A DNA stretch of 64,000 nucleotides, taken from NCBI RefSeq assembly GCF_029892425.1, contig NZ_JARXWB010000008.1:1-64000 (forward strand). The letters run 5' to 3'. The position numbers and the translations under genes are program-made. Under the pieces are notes generated by a model. It was not told the origin of the DNA and did no database searches. It worked only from the letters and a program-made list of their open reading frames with translations. This DNA is from Bradyrhizobium sp. BR13661 (GTDB taxonomy: Bacteria > Pseudomonadota > Alphaproteobacteria > Rhizobiales > Xanthobacteraceae). This document shows positions 34,614 to 43,679 of this stretch, piece by piece. Positions within the stretch are counted from its first letter, which is position 1. The number at the start of each line of letters is the position of its first letter.

Positions 34614-34901
34614 CTATTCCTCAAATGAGACGACAGTGACGGACGCACCAGGCGTGCCTTCAAACTCAGTAGCCGCGGCCTCGATCCGGGTGAGTTGCCC
34701 GAGCGCGCGCGAGCACAGAAAGCCGTACTTCTCACGGACGCGCTCAGCGGCGATCGTCAGCGCAATGCGGCTGCGTTCCCTGAAATCGGCGAGGGTATAG
34801 GTCGTGCCTGGAGCAAAGTGATCCTTGATCACGAGCGACGGCGAATAGCAGGCCTCGATCCGCTCATCAGGCCAGCGCACGTGAAAGTGCATCTCAGGCA
34901 T
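34614..34901 (-). CDS. MSMEG_0570-family nitrogen starvation response protein
   Basis: A compact protein of 95 residues (MPEMHFHVRWPDERIEACYS, then SLVIKDHFAPGTTYTLADF). The family occurs only in the Nit1C gene cluster and its role is not known. The start overlaps the glycosyltransferase stop by 8 bases. No signal peptide or metal motif is present. Confidence 0.88.
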   Translation of the reverse strand: MPEMHFHVRWPDERIEACYSPSLVIKDHFAPGTTYTLADFRERSRIALTIAAERVREKYGFLCSRALGQLTRIEAAATEFEGTPGASVTVVSFEE

Positions 34902-36054
34902 AATGCACCTCGCGCATCTGCTGATAAGTCGTCATGTGAGCGAGGGCGGTGCGGCTCCAGTCATGACGCCGGGCAACCCTCGCGCCGTTTGCAATCAGTC
35001 GCGAGCGCAAGGGTTCGGCGAGCGCACTGAGGGCGGCATCCGCGATCGAGCCCGCGTGATACGGATCGCACCAGGCAACATCGTCGGTGCCGAGATATTC
35101 CGTGAAAGGCGCGAGATGCGAGACCACCGCCGGCACGCCGCTGGCCATCGCTTCCAGCACAGCCAGGCCAAAGCCTTCGCGCAAGGACGGGAACAGCAGC
35201 ACATCGGCCAGACGAAACAGCGATGGCATGTCAGCGTCTTCAAGCGGACCCGTTTCGATGACGGCATCAGCCGGCAGCCCTGCCTCACGCAGCCGCGAAT
35301 TGAACTGTTGCCGATAGAGACCGTGATCCAGCAGGGAAGCCCCGCCGACGATGACGAGCTGTGCGGTCCGGTGCACGGCATGCACCTGCCGGAAGGCCTC
35401 GATGATGCCGAGCGTATTCTTGCGCTGCTCGACGCCACCGACGGAGAGCAGGACCGGGCCGGCGCGAAGGCCCAGCCGGGCACGCAACGCCTGATCGCCA
35501 GACCTCGCGACGGGCGAATAGCGCGCCGTATCGACGCCATTGCCGACCAGCGTCGCCGGGCGCGACATCTCCGCCTCCAGTTGCGCCTGCCAGAACCGGC
35601 TGACGACGAACAGGCCGTCGGCCTGGACGATCGAACGACGGTCGAGCTCGCAAAGCCGCTCGTCCCTGAACGCATCGATATGATGAACTGTGCGGACATA
35701 GTGCTGGATCAGGCCGCTCTGCTTCAGCGTCGCGAGCGCGTTTCCGGAGATGCCGTCCTGGGCGTGATAGACGTCGTATTGCCGGTTCGCAGCATCCTCG
35801 AAGTACCGGACATAGTCCGCGATGCGTGCTTCGACCATCGCCACAACGTCACTCGAGGCGGGCGATGCAGGCACGGAGCGCGTCGCGGCGACGCTGCGGC
35901 GGAAAAAGCCTTTGCCTGTGGGATCGGGGGCATGAACGACGGGCCGATGCCCGAGCTCCGCGAGGGCGTCCGCCAGCGCGAGCGCGTGCACCACACCGCC
36001 CCGCGGGTTGGTGGAATGCGCCAGGATCGCGATCCGAAGCCCAGGCAAACTCAT
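34894..36054 (-). CDS. Glycosyltransferase, MSMEG_0565 family
   Basis: A 386-residue GT-B, family 4-like glycosyltransferase. Features are IAILAHSTNPRGGVVHALAL with a Gly-rich acceptor loop, VLLSVGGVEQRKNTLGIIEA in the second domain, and the donor site LLFPSLREGFGLAVLEAMAS with the ExFGxxxxE-like pair. The donor is probably a nucleotide sugar. It overlaps the AIR-synthase-like gene by 4 bases. In this cluster it may attach a sugar to the small nitrile- or amine-bearing product; the acceptor is unknown. Confidence 0.9.
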   Translation of the reverse strand: MSLPGLRIAILAHSTNPRGGVVHALALADALAELGHRPVVHAPDPTGKGFFRRSVAATRSVPASPASSDVVAMVEARIADYVRYFEDAANRQYDVYHAQDGISGNALATLKQSGLIQHYVRTVHHIDAFRDERLCELDRRSIVQADGLFVVSRFWQAQLEAEMSRPATLVGNGVDTARYSPVARSGDQALRARLGLRAGPVLLSVGGVEQRKNTLGIIEAFRQVHAVHRTAQLVIVGGASLLDHGLYRQQFNSRLREAGLPADAVIETGPLEDADMPSLFRLADVLLFPSLREGFGLAVLEAMASGVPAVVSHLAPFTEYLGTDDVAWCDPYHAGSIADAALSALAEPLRSRLIANGARVARRHDWSRTALAHMTTYQQMREVHYA

Positions 36055-37046
36055 GCCACGCTCCGTTGCCGATAGCTCTGATCCGGCGCGTAGCCGATCA
36101 AAGGCTGCGCCGCGAAGTCCCAGACGGTTGCGCGGGCAGACGCTGCGCTGATATCGACTGTTGTCCCCGCACTGACCTCTCCAATCGCGGCCGCCGCGAT
36201 GCCGCGCCGCTGGAAGCGCGACAGGATCTCATCGACATGTTCTGATTTCGCCGACAGGAGATAGCCGAAGCTCGGGAACGTCAGCAGCCAGCGCTCGAGC
36301 GGCGCGCTCTCGGGAATCGGAACCGCCTCGACGTCCAGCGTGATGGCGACCTGCGAACATTCGGCCAGCATCGCCGCGGTCCCGACGATGCCGCCCTGAC
36401 TGATGTCCTTGGCCGCGAGCGCGAGCCCGGCCTCGGCGATGGATGGCAAGATCTCCAGATCGCCCCGCAACCGCTCCGCCGGCGCGTCGGTTGCCGCCTC
36501 CCAGTTCGCGAACGGTTCACGGTAGCGGCCGCGCAGATCAATCGCCGCGATGAGCTTGTCGCCGGGCCTGGCGTCGAAGCTGGTGAGAAGCCGCTTCGCG
36601 CGCCCGAGGATCGCAACGGCGAGCTGGCTCTGGTTGTTGCGCACATTGGTGTGCCCGCCGATGACCGGCACGCCGAATGTCTTCGCAGCCGCTTTCAATC
36701 CTTCGAGAATGGGTGCGGCCTTGTCCGTACCGTTGGACCAGATCGCGTTGACGATAGCCGTCGGCCGTCCGCCCATCGCCACGACGTCCGAGATGTTGAC
36801 CATGGCGCCGCACCAGCCGGCAAACCAGGGATCGGCGGCGACGAACTCGTTCATGAAGCCTTCGATGGCGAACAGCGTATAGCCGTCGCCCTCCGGAATC
36901 GCCGCGCAATCGTCTCCCACCGCGATGGCATCGCTGCCCGACAGATCGAGCGCGGCCGCAACGGCCGCGATGTCGGCCTTGGCGGCGATGCCGCGGCTTT
37001 GGCGGAGCTTTTCGGCAAGACTCGTGAGCGCGGCCTCCGTCAACAT
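36051..37046 (-). CDS. AIR synthase-like protein, sll0787 family
   Basis: A 331-residue member of the PurM/SelD/ThiL superfamily. VGDDCAAIPEGDGYTLFAIE near the N-terminus is the ATP-Mg loop, followed by MVNISDVVAMGGRPTAIVNA and DISQGGIVGTAAMLAE, all typical of this fold. Members use ATP to activate an amide or a phosphate. The ATG at 37046 is used; the longer frame overlaps the GNAT gene and is rejected. Only 2 bases separate it from the GNAT gene, and it overlaps the glycosyltransferase by 4. Confidence 0.9.
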   Translation of the reverse strand: MLTEAALTSLAEKLRQSRGIAAKADIAAVAAALDLSGSDAIAVGDDCAAIPEGDGYTLFAIEGFMNEFVAADPWFAGWCGAMVNISDVVAMGGRPTAIVNAIWSNGTDKAAPILEGLKAAAKTFGVPVIGGHTNVRNNQSQLAVAILGRAKRLLTSFDARPGDKLIAAIDLRGRYREPFANWEAATDAPAERLRGDLEILPSIAEAGLALAAKDISQGGIVGTAAMLAECSQVAITLDVEAVPIPESAPLERWLLTFPSFGYLLSAKSEHVDEILSRFQRRGIAAAAIGEVSAGTTVDISAASARATVWDFAAQPLIGYAPDQSYRQRSVA

Positions 37047-37048
37047 GA

Positions 37049-37597
37049 TCAGGCCGCCAGCTTTGCCAGTGACAGGAAGCCGGTTTCGGGCGTCCGGAAC
37101 GGCGGGTAATGGTCGAGATCCGCCTCCATGCGATGATGCGGCCGGCCATGGAGCTCGAATTCGCCGAGCGAGCGCCAGTGCATGTGCTGGAACAGCAGCG
37201 CGTTCTGGCTCTGCACATTGGCAAGAAAACGCCGGCAGCCGCGCGCATGCGCGGAGGACACGGCGAGCCGGATCAGGCCGGCGCCAACCGCACTGAGCCG
37301 GCGATAGCCTTTTTCGACGGCCAGGCGGGAGCCCCACCACACATCTGCATCCTGCTCATCGGTGTGAATGCGCACGGTACCGACGACCTCGTCCTCGGCC
37401 ACGCCGAGCAGCGACACCGCCACGAGCGGAATGGCTGAAACGTCGACCGCGTCACGATCATCGCCCGCAAACACGCCCTGCTCCTCGCAGAACACCTTGC
37501 GCCGCAGGGCTGCGGCCGCATTGCGCTCCCAGGCTTCGGTCGCGAATTTCACCTGGAATTCCGGTGCAACGAACGGCTTGAACGGCTCGAACATCAT
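37049..37597 (-). CDS. N-acetyltransferase, MSMEG_0567/sll0786 family
   Basis: A protein of 182 residues with a GNAT fold. The core features are RRKVFCEEQGVFAGDDRDAV, VVGTVRIHTDEQDADVWWGS, and ARGCRRFLANVQSQNALLFQ before the C-terminal LSLAKLAA. The GNAT-like acetyl-CoA loop is LSAVGAGLIRLA. The ATG at 37597 overlaps the radical SAM stop by 4 bases. It sits in the same tight operon as the nitrilase and probably acylates or otherwise modifies the same metabolite. Confidence 0.88.
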   Translation of the reverse strand: MMFEPFKPFVAPEFQVKFATEAWERNAAAALRRKVFCEEQGVFAGDDRDAVDVSAIPLVAVSLLGVAEDEVVGTVRIHTDEQDADVWWGSRLAVEKGYRRLSAVGAGLIRLAVSSAHARGCRRFLANVQSQNALLFQHMHWRSLGEFELHGRPHHRMEADLDHYPPFRTPETGFLSLAKLAA

Positions 37598-38724
37598 GCG
37601 CTTGCTCCGCGTTCGTAAGTGGACAGGGCCGAGCAGGCGCCGCATTTGCCGCAGCCTGCCTTGATGTCGGTGGCGCGCAAGCCCCCGTCGCGCAGCATCT
37701 CCGCGAGCGGACGCAGGATCTCATGCATGAACGCCGGCGATGGCGTCGGATGACTCTCCAGCGGCGTGCCGGCGATCGGCACGAACGGCACGACGAAGGG
37801 ATAGACGCCGATATCGACGAGCCGGCGCGACAGCGCGAGGATCTCGGCGGGCTCGTCGCCGAGGCCGGCCAGGATATAGGTCGAGACCTGACCGCGGCCG
37901 AACACCGGGACGGCCGCTTCGAACGCTTCCATATATTGCTCGATCGAAACCTGCGCCTTGCCCGGCATGATCTTCTGCCGCACGGCGGGCCCGATCACTT
38001 CCAGATGCATGCCGAGCGCATCGACGCCCGAACTCTTCATGCGCTGGAACCAGGCAAAATCATCAGGCGGTTCGCACTGTGCCTGGATCGGCAAGTCGAC
38101 GGCAGCTTTGACGGCTTGCGCACTCTCGGCAAGGATGCCGGCGCCGCGATCGGACGTGTGCGGCGTGCCCGTCGTCATCACCATATGCCTGACACCGTCG
38201 AGCTCGACAGCGACCTTGGCGACCTCGGCGAGCTGTGCCGGCGTCTTGCGCTCGACCGTGCGCCCGGCCGCGAGCGACTGGCCGATGGCGCAGAACTGGC
38301 AGGTTTTGGTGCGGCTCTGGTAGCGAATGCAGGTCTGCAGCACGGTGGTGGCGAGCACGTCGCGCCCGTGCAGGGTCGCGATCTTCCAATAGGGGACGCC
38401 GTCCTCGGTGGTGCGGTCGTAGAATTTGGGTCGCAGCGGAAACGAGACGTCTGCGAGCACGACGCCGTCGCGCGAGATGCGGCTGCGGCCGGCCTCATCA
38501 GGACGCTCGACGAGATACGGGCTCTCGAACGCCGGCGCATTGTGGACCGGAATCATCACGGTCGCGCCATCGATCGTGAACGGCGTGTGATCCGACGGCC
38601 CGGCGCCGCCGCGGCGGCTGGTTCCCCCGGTCTTGGGATCAGCGAGCCGGACCCCGAAGGATTGCAACTCGTTGATCAGTTGCTCGGTCGGCATCCCCAA
38701 GGGTTGCAGCATCTGCGGTCTCAT
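37594..38724 (-). CDS. Radical SAM protein, MSMEG_0568 family
   Basis: A 376-residue protein with an unusual cluster motif [20 protein letters not shown] (Cys-x8-Cys-x2-Cys, not the usual Cys-x3-Cys-x2-Cys), as known for this family. It would bind a 4Fe-4S cluster and cleave SAM. The C-terminus [20 protein letters not shown] has four more Cys, which may hold a second cluster. The start is uncertain: ATG at 38724 overlaps the nitrilase end by 86 bases, and an internal ATG at 38694 ([14 protein letters not shown]) would reduce this to 56. Confidence 0.9.
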   Translation of the reverse strand: MRPQMLQPLGMPTEQLINELQSFGVRLADPKTGGTSRRGGAGPSDHTPFTIDGATVMIPVHNAPAFESPYLVERPDEAGRSRISRDGVVLADVSFPLRPKFYDRTTEDGVPYWKIATLHGRDVLATTVLQTCIRYQSRTKTCQFCAIGQSLAAGRTVERKTPAQLAEVAKVAVELDGVRHMVMTTGTPHTSDRGAGILAESAQAVKAAVDLPIQAQCEPPDDFAWFQRMKSSGVDALGMHLEVIGPAVRQKIMPGKAQVSIEQYMEAFEAAVPVFGRGQVSTYILAGLGDEPAEILALSRRLVDIGVYPFVVPFVPIAGTPLESHPTPSPAFMHEILRPLAEMLRDGGLRATDIKAGCGKCGACSALSTYERGASA

Positions 38725-39694
38725 CTGATTGGTCTCCCGGAGTGGGCATGAGGCGGTTCGGGTGAAAGCCGTGCATGGGACGCGCAGGGCTGTCGTTCAG
38801 CACCAGCGACAGCAGCTCCGGCCGGGCGTAGTGGCCGACCGAGTCCATCATCCGCTTGCGCTTGGTGATCAGGGCGAGATCGAGATCGGCGACGAGGATG
38901 CCCTCGCCGCTGGTCAGCGGCGGCACCAGATGGTTGCCTTCCGGGGAGACGATCGCGGTCATGCAGCCGCCGCGCAGGCCTTTGCGCAGGCCTTCCTCCG
39001 GCGAGATCTTGGCGATCTGCTCCTCGCTCAGCCAGCCGGTGGCATTGACGACGAAGCAGCCGCTTTCCAGCGCATGATGCCGGATCGTCACTTCGATCTG
39101 GTCGGCAAATATCTGTCCGACCAGCGACCCCGGGAACTGGGCCGCGTGGATTTCTTCGTGTTGCGCCATCAACGCGTAGCGGGCGAGCGGGTTGTAATGC
39201 TCCCAGCAGGCGAGCGCGCCGACGCGGCCGACCGCAGTCTCGACCACCTTCAGGCCGGCGCCATCGCCCTGCCCCCAGATCATGCGCTCGTGAAACGTCG
39301 GCGTGATCTTGCGGCGTTTCAGGACGAGCGCGCCGTTCGCATCGAAGACGAGTTGCGTGTTGTAAAGCGAGCCGTGATCGCGCTCGTTGACGCCGAGCAC
39401 CACCACCATGCCGTGGCGCTTCGCCGCTTGCGCTACGGCATCGGTCACGGGACCAGGCACGATGACGGCATTTTCGTAGAGCTGGATGTGTTCGGCGCCG
39501 CTCAGGACCGGCGGACGGACAAAGGAGAAATACGGGTACCAGGGAACGAACGTCTCCGGAAAAACGGCGAACTGGACTCCCTTGCCCGCCGCTTCCGCGA
39601 TGGCCGCCAGGATCCGGTCGACCGTTCCGGTCGGCGTCTCCAGATCCGGCGCGATCTGAATCGCGCCGGCCCTGATCGTGCGTTTCGCTGTCAC
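38639..39694 (-). CDS. nitC: Nitrilase of the Nit1C type
   Basis: A 351-residue nitrilase. The catalytic triad is visible: Glu in [14 protein letters not shown], Lys in [16 protein letters not shown] and Cys in [16 protein letters not shown]. Nitrilases turn a nitrile into acid and ammonia. In Pseudomonas fluorescens NCIMB 11764 this cluster type is required for growth on cyanide as nitrogen source. The start is a GTG at 39694 with GGGAG 7 bases upstream; a longer frame to 39997 overlaps the preceding gene and is rejected. Its C-terminal end reads through the start of the radical SAM gene. Confidence 0.93.
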   Translation of the reverse strand: MTAKRTIRAGAIQIAPDLETPTGTVDRILAAIAEAAGKGVQFAVFPETFVPWYPYFSFVRPPVLSGAEHIQLYENAVIVPGPVTDAVAQAAKRHGMVVVLGVNERDHGSLYNTQLVFDANGALVLKRRKITPTFHERMIWGQGDGAGLKVVETAVGRVGALACWEHYNPLARYALMAQHEEIHAAQFPGSLVGQIFADQIEVTIRHHALESGCFVVNATGWLSEEQIAKISPEEGLRKGLRGGCMTAIVSPEGNHLVPPLTSGEGILVADLDLALITKRKRMMDSVGHYARPELLSLVLNDSPARPMHGFHPNRLMPTPGDQSDETADAATLGDADRATDQRVAILRGPAR

Positions 39695-39731
39695 TGTGTT
39701 CTCCCTCGTCCGTCGCGTGAGCCAGCCGAGG

Positions 39732-40214
39732 TCAGACGGTCCAGGTGTGGAGCATGAACGCGTCGTCCCTGCGGTGAAGCAGGATGAGATCGAGCACGTC
39801 GAGCGGGTTGATCGGCCGGATGCCCGGAATGAGCGACGGTTCGCCATGGCCGTACAGCGCCTGCAAAGCGAACCGGCAGGCATAGACCTTGCCGCCTTCG
39901 TCCATGAACTTTGCGAGCTGGTTGTTGAAGTTCTGCGCGCCGGGGAAGGCTTCGTCGCCGATCTTCGGGAAGCCGCGCTGAATGCCGAGCGTGACACCGG
40001 GACCGTAAAGCAGAACCGAGGTCTCGAAACCCTTCCGCTTCAGGCGCAGCGCCTGAAGAATGTTGACGAGGCCGATGGAACCTTCGAACGCGACGGTGTG
40101 GAAGGTGACCAGCGCCTTCTCACCCGGCTTTGCTTTGACGTCCTCGAAAACCTTCTCTTCATAGTCGACGAGAAAGTCGCCCTTCTGACGCGCGGGCATG
40201 TTCACTGCTGGCAT
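39732..40214 (-). CDS. MSMEG_0572/Sll0783 family nitrogen starvation response protein
   Basis: A 160-residue protein and first gene of the nitrilase cluster. It resembles DsrE-like folds: [40 protein letters not shown] and a Cys in [20 protein letters not shown]. Family members are induced by nitrogen starvation in cyanobacteria. AGGAGG sits 6 bases before the ATG at 40214, the strongest ribosome binding site of the cluster. The promoter faces the MocR regulator. Confidence 0.9.
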   Translation of the reverse strand: MPAVNMPARQKGDFLVDYEEKVFEDVKAKPGEKALVTFHTVAFEGSIGLVNILQALRLKRKGFETSVLLYGPGVTLGIQRGFPKIGDEAFPGAQNFNNQLAKFMDEGGKVYACRFALQALYGHGEPSLIPGIRPINPLDVLDLILLHRRDDAFMLHTWTV

Positions 40215-40325
40215 AGACACCTCCTGTTCACGTCCGGCCTCCCGGATCGAGATCAGGTTTTGCAATCAATATGCCAATCGACGTTCTGCACGACAAATCA
40301 TCAACCCATACAATTTGCATTCACT

Positions 40326-40337
40326 TATACAGTCAAT
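40326..40337 (+). promoter_or_regulatory. Direct repeat TATACAGTCAAT, copy 1 (possible MocR site)
   Basis: A perfect 12-base copy of the sequence also found at 40505, in the divergent region, 112 bases upstream of the first nitrilase-cluster gene. MocR/GntR proteins often bind direct repeats. No binding data are available. Confidence 0.5.
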
Positions 40338-40504
40338 GTTGAATGGAGACCTGACTGGATTCGGATATGCTGGCGCTATGCCCGAAAAATAGTGCCTGAA
40401 AAATGCTAGGCAGCACGCTCGATCGGTGTGCAACGCCTCACCCCAGAACCACTCTTGCAAGGCGACCGGGAAGCGCGACACAATTGCATCGCCGCTTGCA
40501 ACAA

Positions 40505-40516
40505 TATACAGTCAAT
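40505..40516 (+). promoter_or_regulatory. Direct repeat TATACAGTCAAT, copy 2 (possible MocR site)
   Basis: The second perfect 12-base copy, 31 bases before the ATG of the MocR gene, where binding could give self-repression. Same orientation as the copy at 40326. Confidence 0.5.
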
Positions 40517-40547
40517 TATGCTGACGTAACTCGACGGTACCTAAGCA

Positions 40548-41936
40548 ATGGCCGACTGGCGACCCGACCTCTCGAACAGCGACAAGCCGCGCTATCTCGC
40601 CATCGCGGACGCAATCGCCGACGATATCGCCGCTGGGCGGCTCGTGATTGGTGACCGCCTGCCGCCGCAACGGAAACTGGCCAAGCGCCTCGACGTCGAT
40701 TTCACCACCGTCGCGCGCGGCTATGTCGAAGCCCAGAAGCGTGGGTTGATCGAATCGAAGGTCGGACAGGGAACCTTCGTGCGCGACAAGCCGCGACCGC
40801 GGCGCTCGGCGACAAGCTTTCCGCCACGTCCCGTCGACCTGTCGATGAACCTGCCGCCGGAGCCCGACGATCCCGAATTGATCGAGCGCATGCAGGCCGG
40901 CGCCGAACATGTGTTGCGCGACATCGCATCGCTGCTGCGCTACCAGGGCTTTGGCGGCACGCAGGCCGACAAGGATGCCGCCTCGAGCTGGCTCGGCCGC
41001 CGTGCATTGGTGCCGGCCCAGAACCGCATTTTCGTCTCGCCCGGCGCGCATCCGGCGCTGCTCGGCATCCTCTCGATCCTTGCGAAGGCGGGCGAGGTGG
41101 TGCTGTGCGAGGCCATCACCTATCCCGGCATCAGGTCGATCGCCGCGCAGCTCGGCATCAACCTCGTCGGCCTGCCGATGGATGCTGAAGGCATCGAGCC
41201 GCAGGCGCTGACCGACGCCTGCAAGAAGCTGAAGCCGAAGGCCATCTACCTCAATCCGACGCTGCAGAACCCGACCACGCTGACGATCCCGGACTCGCGC
41301 CGGCGCGAGATCGTCGCGATTGCACGGCGCTACAAGCTGCCAATCATCGAAGACGATGCCTACGGCTTCATTCCCGAGCACGGCCACGGCCACGCGCCCT
41401 TCGCCGCGATCGCGCCCGATCTGACCTGGCATGTCGCGGGACTCGCGAAATGCATCGGGGCGGGCTTGCGCGCCGCCTACGTCGTCGTGCCCGATACGCG
41501 CTCGGCCTGGCCATTTGCCTCGGCGCTGCGCGCTGCGACCGTGATGGCATCCCCGCTCACCGTGGCGATCGCGACACGCTGGATCGAAGACGGCACCGCG
41601 GACACGATGTTGCGGTTCATCCGCGCCGAGACATCGGCGCGGCAGAAGCTCGCCGCCGAAATCCTCCCCAAGGGGTCCTATCGCGGCGATCCGCTCAGCT
41701 TCAATCTATGGGTCGAGCTGCCCACGCCCTGGAGGCGCTCGGCTTTCGTGGAGCATATGCGGCAGACCGGCATCGGCGTCGTCGCCAGCGACGCCTTTGT
41801 CGTCAGCGATCCGCCTCCCGAGGCCGTGAGAATATGCATCGGCGGTCCTTCGACGCGAACGCAGATCAGGGGCGCGCTCGAATATGCGGCTCACGCGCTG
41901 GTCGAAACGCCGGCGCTGGCGTCGCCGTTTCTCTGA
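40548..41936 (+). CDS. MocR-family transcription regulator (GntR + aminotransferase domain)
   Basis: A 462-residue fusion. Residues 1-75 are a GntR winged helix (YLAIADAIADDIAAGRLVIG, then LPPQRKLAKRLDVDFTTVAR). The remainder is a fold type I aminotransferase with YLNPTLQNPTTLTIPDSRRR, IIEDDAYGFI (PLP-binding Asp) and VAGLAKCIGAGLRAAYVV, where the Lys would hold PLP. MocR proteins sense an amino-acid-like ligand through PLP and control a neighbouring gene. It is divergent from the nitrilase cluster, the best candidate target. Confidence 0.92.
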   Translation: MADWRPDLSNSDKPRYLAIADAIADDIAAGRLVIGDRLPPQRKLAKRLDVDFTTVARGYVEAQKRGLIESKVGQGTFVRDKPRPRRSATSFPPRPVDLSMNLPPEPDDPELIERMQAGAEHVLRDIASLLRYQGFGGTQADKDAASSWLGRRALVPAQNRIFVSPGAHPALLGILSILAKAGEVVLCEAITYPGIRSIAAQLGINLVGLPMDAEGIEPQALTDACKKLKPKAIYLNPTLQNPTTLTIPDSRRREIVAIARRYKLPIIEDDAYGFIPEHGHGHAPFAAIAPDLTWHVAGLAKCIGAGLRAAYVVVPDTRSAWPFASALRAATVMASPLTVAIATRWIEDGTADTMLRFIRAETSARQKLAAEILPKGSYRGDPLSFNLWVELPTPWRRSAFVEHMRQTGIGVVASDAFVVSDPPPEAVRICIGGPSTRTQIRGALEYAAHALVETPALASPFL

Positions 41937-42026
41937 TCCGGGGCGCTTGCAAATTCAGCAAGCTCGATCAAAGTAAGGACGGCACGCAGGCACCCCTAAG
42001 AATCTGCGGCTCATCAAGGAGGACGC

Positions 42027-42926
42027 ATGCTTCCCTATGCCGCCCACGATCCTCGCTTCGATCGGCTGGTCATCGGCCACGTCAATCTCGAAAAACTCAC
42101 CAGCGGATGCCGCTGGGCCGAAGGCCCCGCCTACTTTCCGGCCGGGCGCTACCTGATCTGGTCCGACATTCCGAACAATCGGATGATGCGGTTCGACGAG
42201 ACGGACGGATCGGTGTCGGTGTTCCGCTCGCCGAGCTTCAACTCCAACGGCAACACCACCGATCGCCAGGGACGGCTGGTCAGTTGCGAGCACTTCATGC
42301 GGCGCGTCACCCGGACCGAGCACGACGGCTCGATCACCGTGCTGGCCGATGCATTCGAGGGCCGCCGGCTGAATTCGCCCAATGACGTCGTGGTCAAATC
42401 AGACCATTCGATCTGGTTCTCCGATCCGACCTACGGCATCGACAGCGATTATGAAGGCCAGCAAAGCCCGTCCGAGATCGGCGCCTCCAACGTCTACCGG
42501 ATCGACGGCGATACCGGCGCCATCACGCGCGTCGTGTCCGACCGGGTGCAGCCGAACGGGCTGGCCTTCTCGCCGGATGAAAGCAGGCTCTATGTCGCCG
42601 ACACCGGCGCAACGCATGTCCGCGGGTTGCCGCCGACGATCTGGTCCTATGCGGTCAAGGGGCAAACGGTCGGAGAGGCCTCGCTGTTTGCGACCTGCCC
42701 GGACGGGCTCTATGACGGCTTCCGCTGCGACATCCACGGCAATATCTGGACGTCGGCGGGCCGCAGCGTGTTCTGCTACGCACCCGACGGCACGCATATA
42801 GGCACCATCCCGATCGGCGAGATCGTCGCCAACGTCTGCTTCGGAGGCCCGCGCCGCAACCGCCTCTACATCTGCGGACAGACCTCGCTGTATTCGATCT
42901 ATCTCAACACGCGAGCGGCGGTTTAG
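42027..42926 (+). CDS. SMP-30/gluconolactonase family protein, cytoplasmic
   Basis: A protein of 299 residues and a shorter relative of the gene at 30235. Propeller motifs include SGCRWAEGPAYFPAGRYLIW (metal Glu), RRLNSPNDVVVKSDHSIWFS, VQPNGLAFSPDESRLYVADT and IVANVCFGGPRRNRLYICGQ. It has no signal peptide and probably works in the cytoplasm as a sugar lactonase. AAGGAGG precedes the ATG. It follows the MocR gene by 90 bases and precedes a small membrane protein by 9. Confidence 0.92.
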   Translation: MLPYAAHDPRFDRLVIGHVNLEKLTSGCRWAEGPAYFPAGRYLIWSDIPNNRMMRFDETDGSVSVFRSPSFNSNGNTTDRQGRLVSCEHFMRRVTRTEHDGSITVLADAFEGRRLNSPNDVVVKSDHSIWFSDPTYGIDSDYEGQQSPSEIGASNVYRIDGDTGAITRVVSDRVQPNGLAFSPDESRLYVADTGATHVRGLPPTIWSYAVKGQTVGEASLFATCPDGLYDGFRCDIHGNIWTSAGRSVFCYAPDGTHIGTIPIGEIVANVCFGGPRRNRLYICGQTSLYSIYLNTRAAV

Positions 42927-42935
42927 AGAAGACTA

Positions 42936-43346
42936 ATGACGAGACGACGCGTTTTGATAGCCACTGCGCTCATGATGTCAATGTTGCTGTGCGCCGTCGC
43001 AGCCGCACCATGGGTGCTTTACTGGAAGGGTCTCAGCGAGATTGAGGGCCGTCCCACGCCCGCTACGCACGCGGCCACGACCGAACAGATAGACGGCATG
43101 CTCAAGAAGCTACGACTCACCCAATCCGTCCAAATCCGTCCGAGCTCACCCTATTCCTATTTGCTTCAGGGAGGCGCCAACGACCCAAGCGCTCGCGTCG
43201 CCTGGGTCGTTGCACGCGCCTATAACGTTCAGCACTTGAGCAATCGTCGATTTTGGCACCTGTCTGGCGCAGCTTTGACTGTATGGCTCACGCGCAACTG
43301 GACGCCATCGGAGCTGATCACCGCAGCCGCTCAGCTGAATTACTAG
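42936..43346 (+). CDS. Hypothetical exported or membrane-anchored protein, 136 aa
   Basis: A protein with an N-terminal membrane segment (LIATALMMSMLLCAVAAAPW) after a basic MTRRR start, which could be a signal peptide or an anchor. The rest contains RVAWVVARAYNVQHLSNRRF and WHLSGAALTVWLTRNWTPSE, a Trp- and Arg-rich region that I do not recognise. It starts 9 bases after the SMP-30 stop and may be in the same transcript. Confidence 0.7.
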   Translation: MTRRRVLIATALMMSMLLCAVAAAPWVLYWKGLSEIEGRPTPATHAATTEQIDGMLKKLRLTQSVQIRPSSPYSYLLQGGANDPSARVAWVVARAYNVQHLSNRRFWHLSGAALTVWLTRNWTPSELITAAAQLNY

Positions 43347-43679
43347 GACGCGGACGCATTAAGGCGCAGCCACAGCCCGATTCACGCGGAGGACCCAGAA
43401 GATGCCATTCAGGACCCGTCTGTCGTTCCCCCGAGGAACGCCACGCGGTTTGTTCAGCAACATCGGCTTGATGGCAGTCCATTCATGATCGGCGTTCGTA
43501 GTGCATGATTCGAGCCCCCAATTCTTGAGTTTGAATCACGGCAGTCCGGCCAAACGCAACGCTCCTGGCCTGCTCTTGGTACGGCGCTTACGAACAGGAG
43601 CGGACATCAACCGGTCCTCAAGCTCTGCCAAATCCGTCGAAAATGACCCGAAGCGGTCCTCGGTATCGTCCAGAGCAAA
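43347..43679. other. Intergenic stretch, nothing supported
   Basis: About 330 bases between two convergent genes. It must hold both transcript ends. Short open frames here do not look coding, and I found no clear terminator hairpin with a T-run. Confidence 0.4.

Larger units (their letters stand above)
40215..40547. other. Divergent control region between nitrilase cluster and MocR gene
   Basis: About 330 A/T-richer bases with no gene. It holds both promoters and two perfect copies of a 12-base direct repeat (listed separately), 179 bases apart, one near each start. This layout fits control of both transcripts by the MocR protein. Confidence 0.55.

Noticed and set aside
37723..38751. A 342-codon + strand frame opposite the radical SAM gene
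   Set aside because: Antisense of a well-supported gene; composition is Arg/His-rich and no motif is seen.
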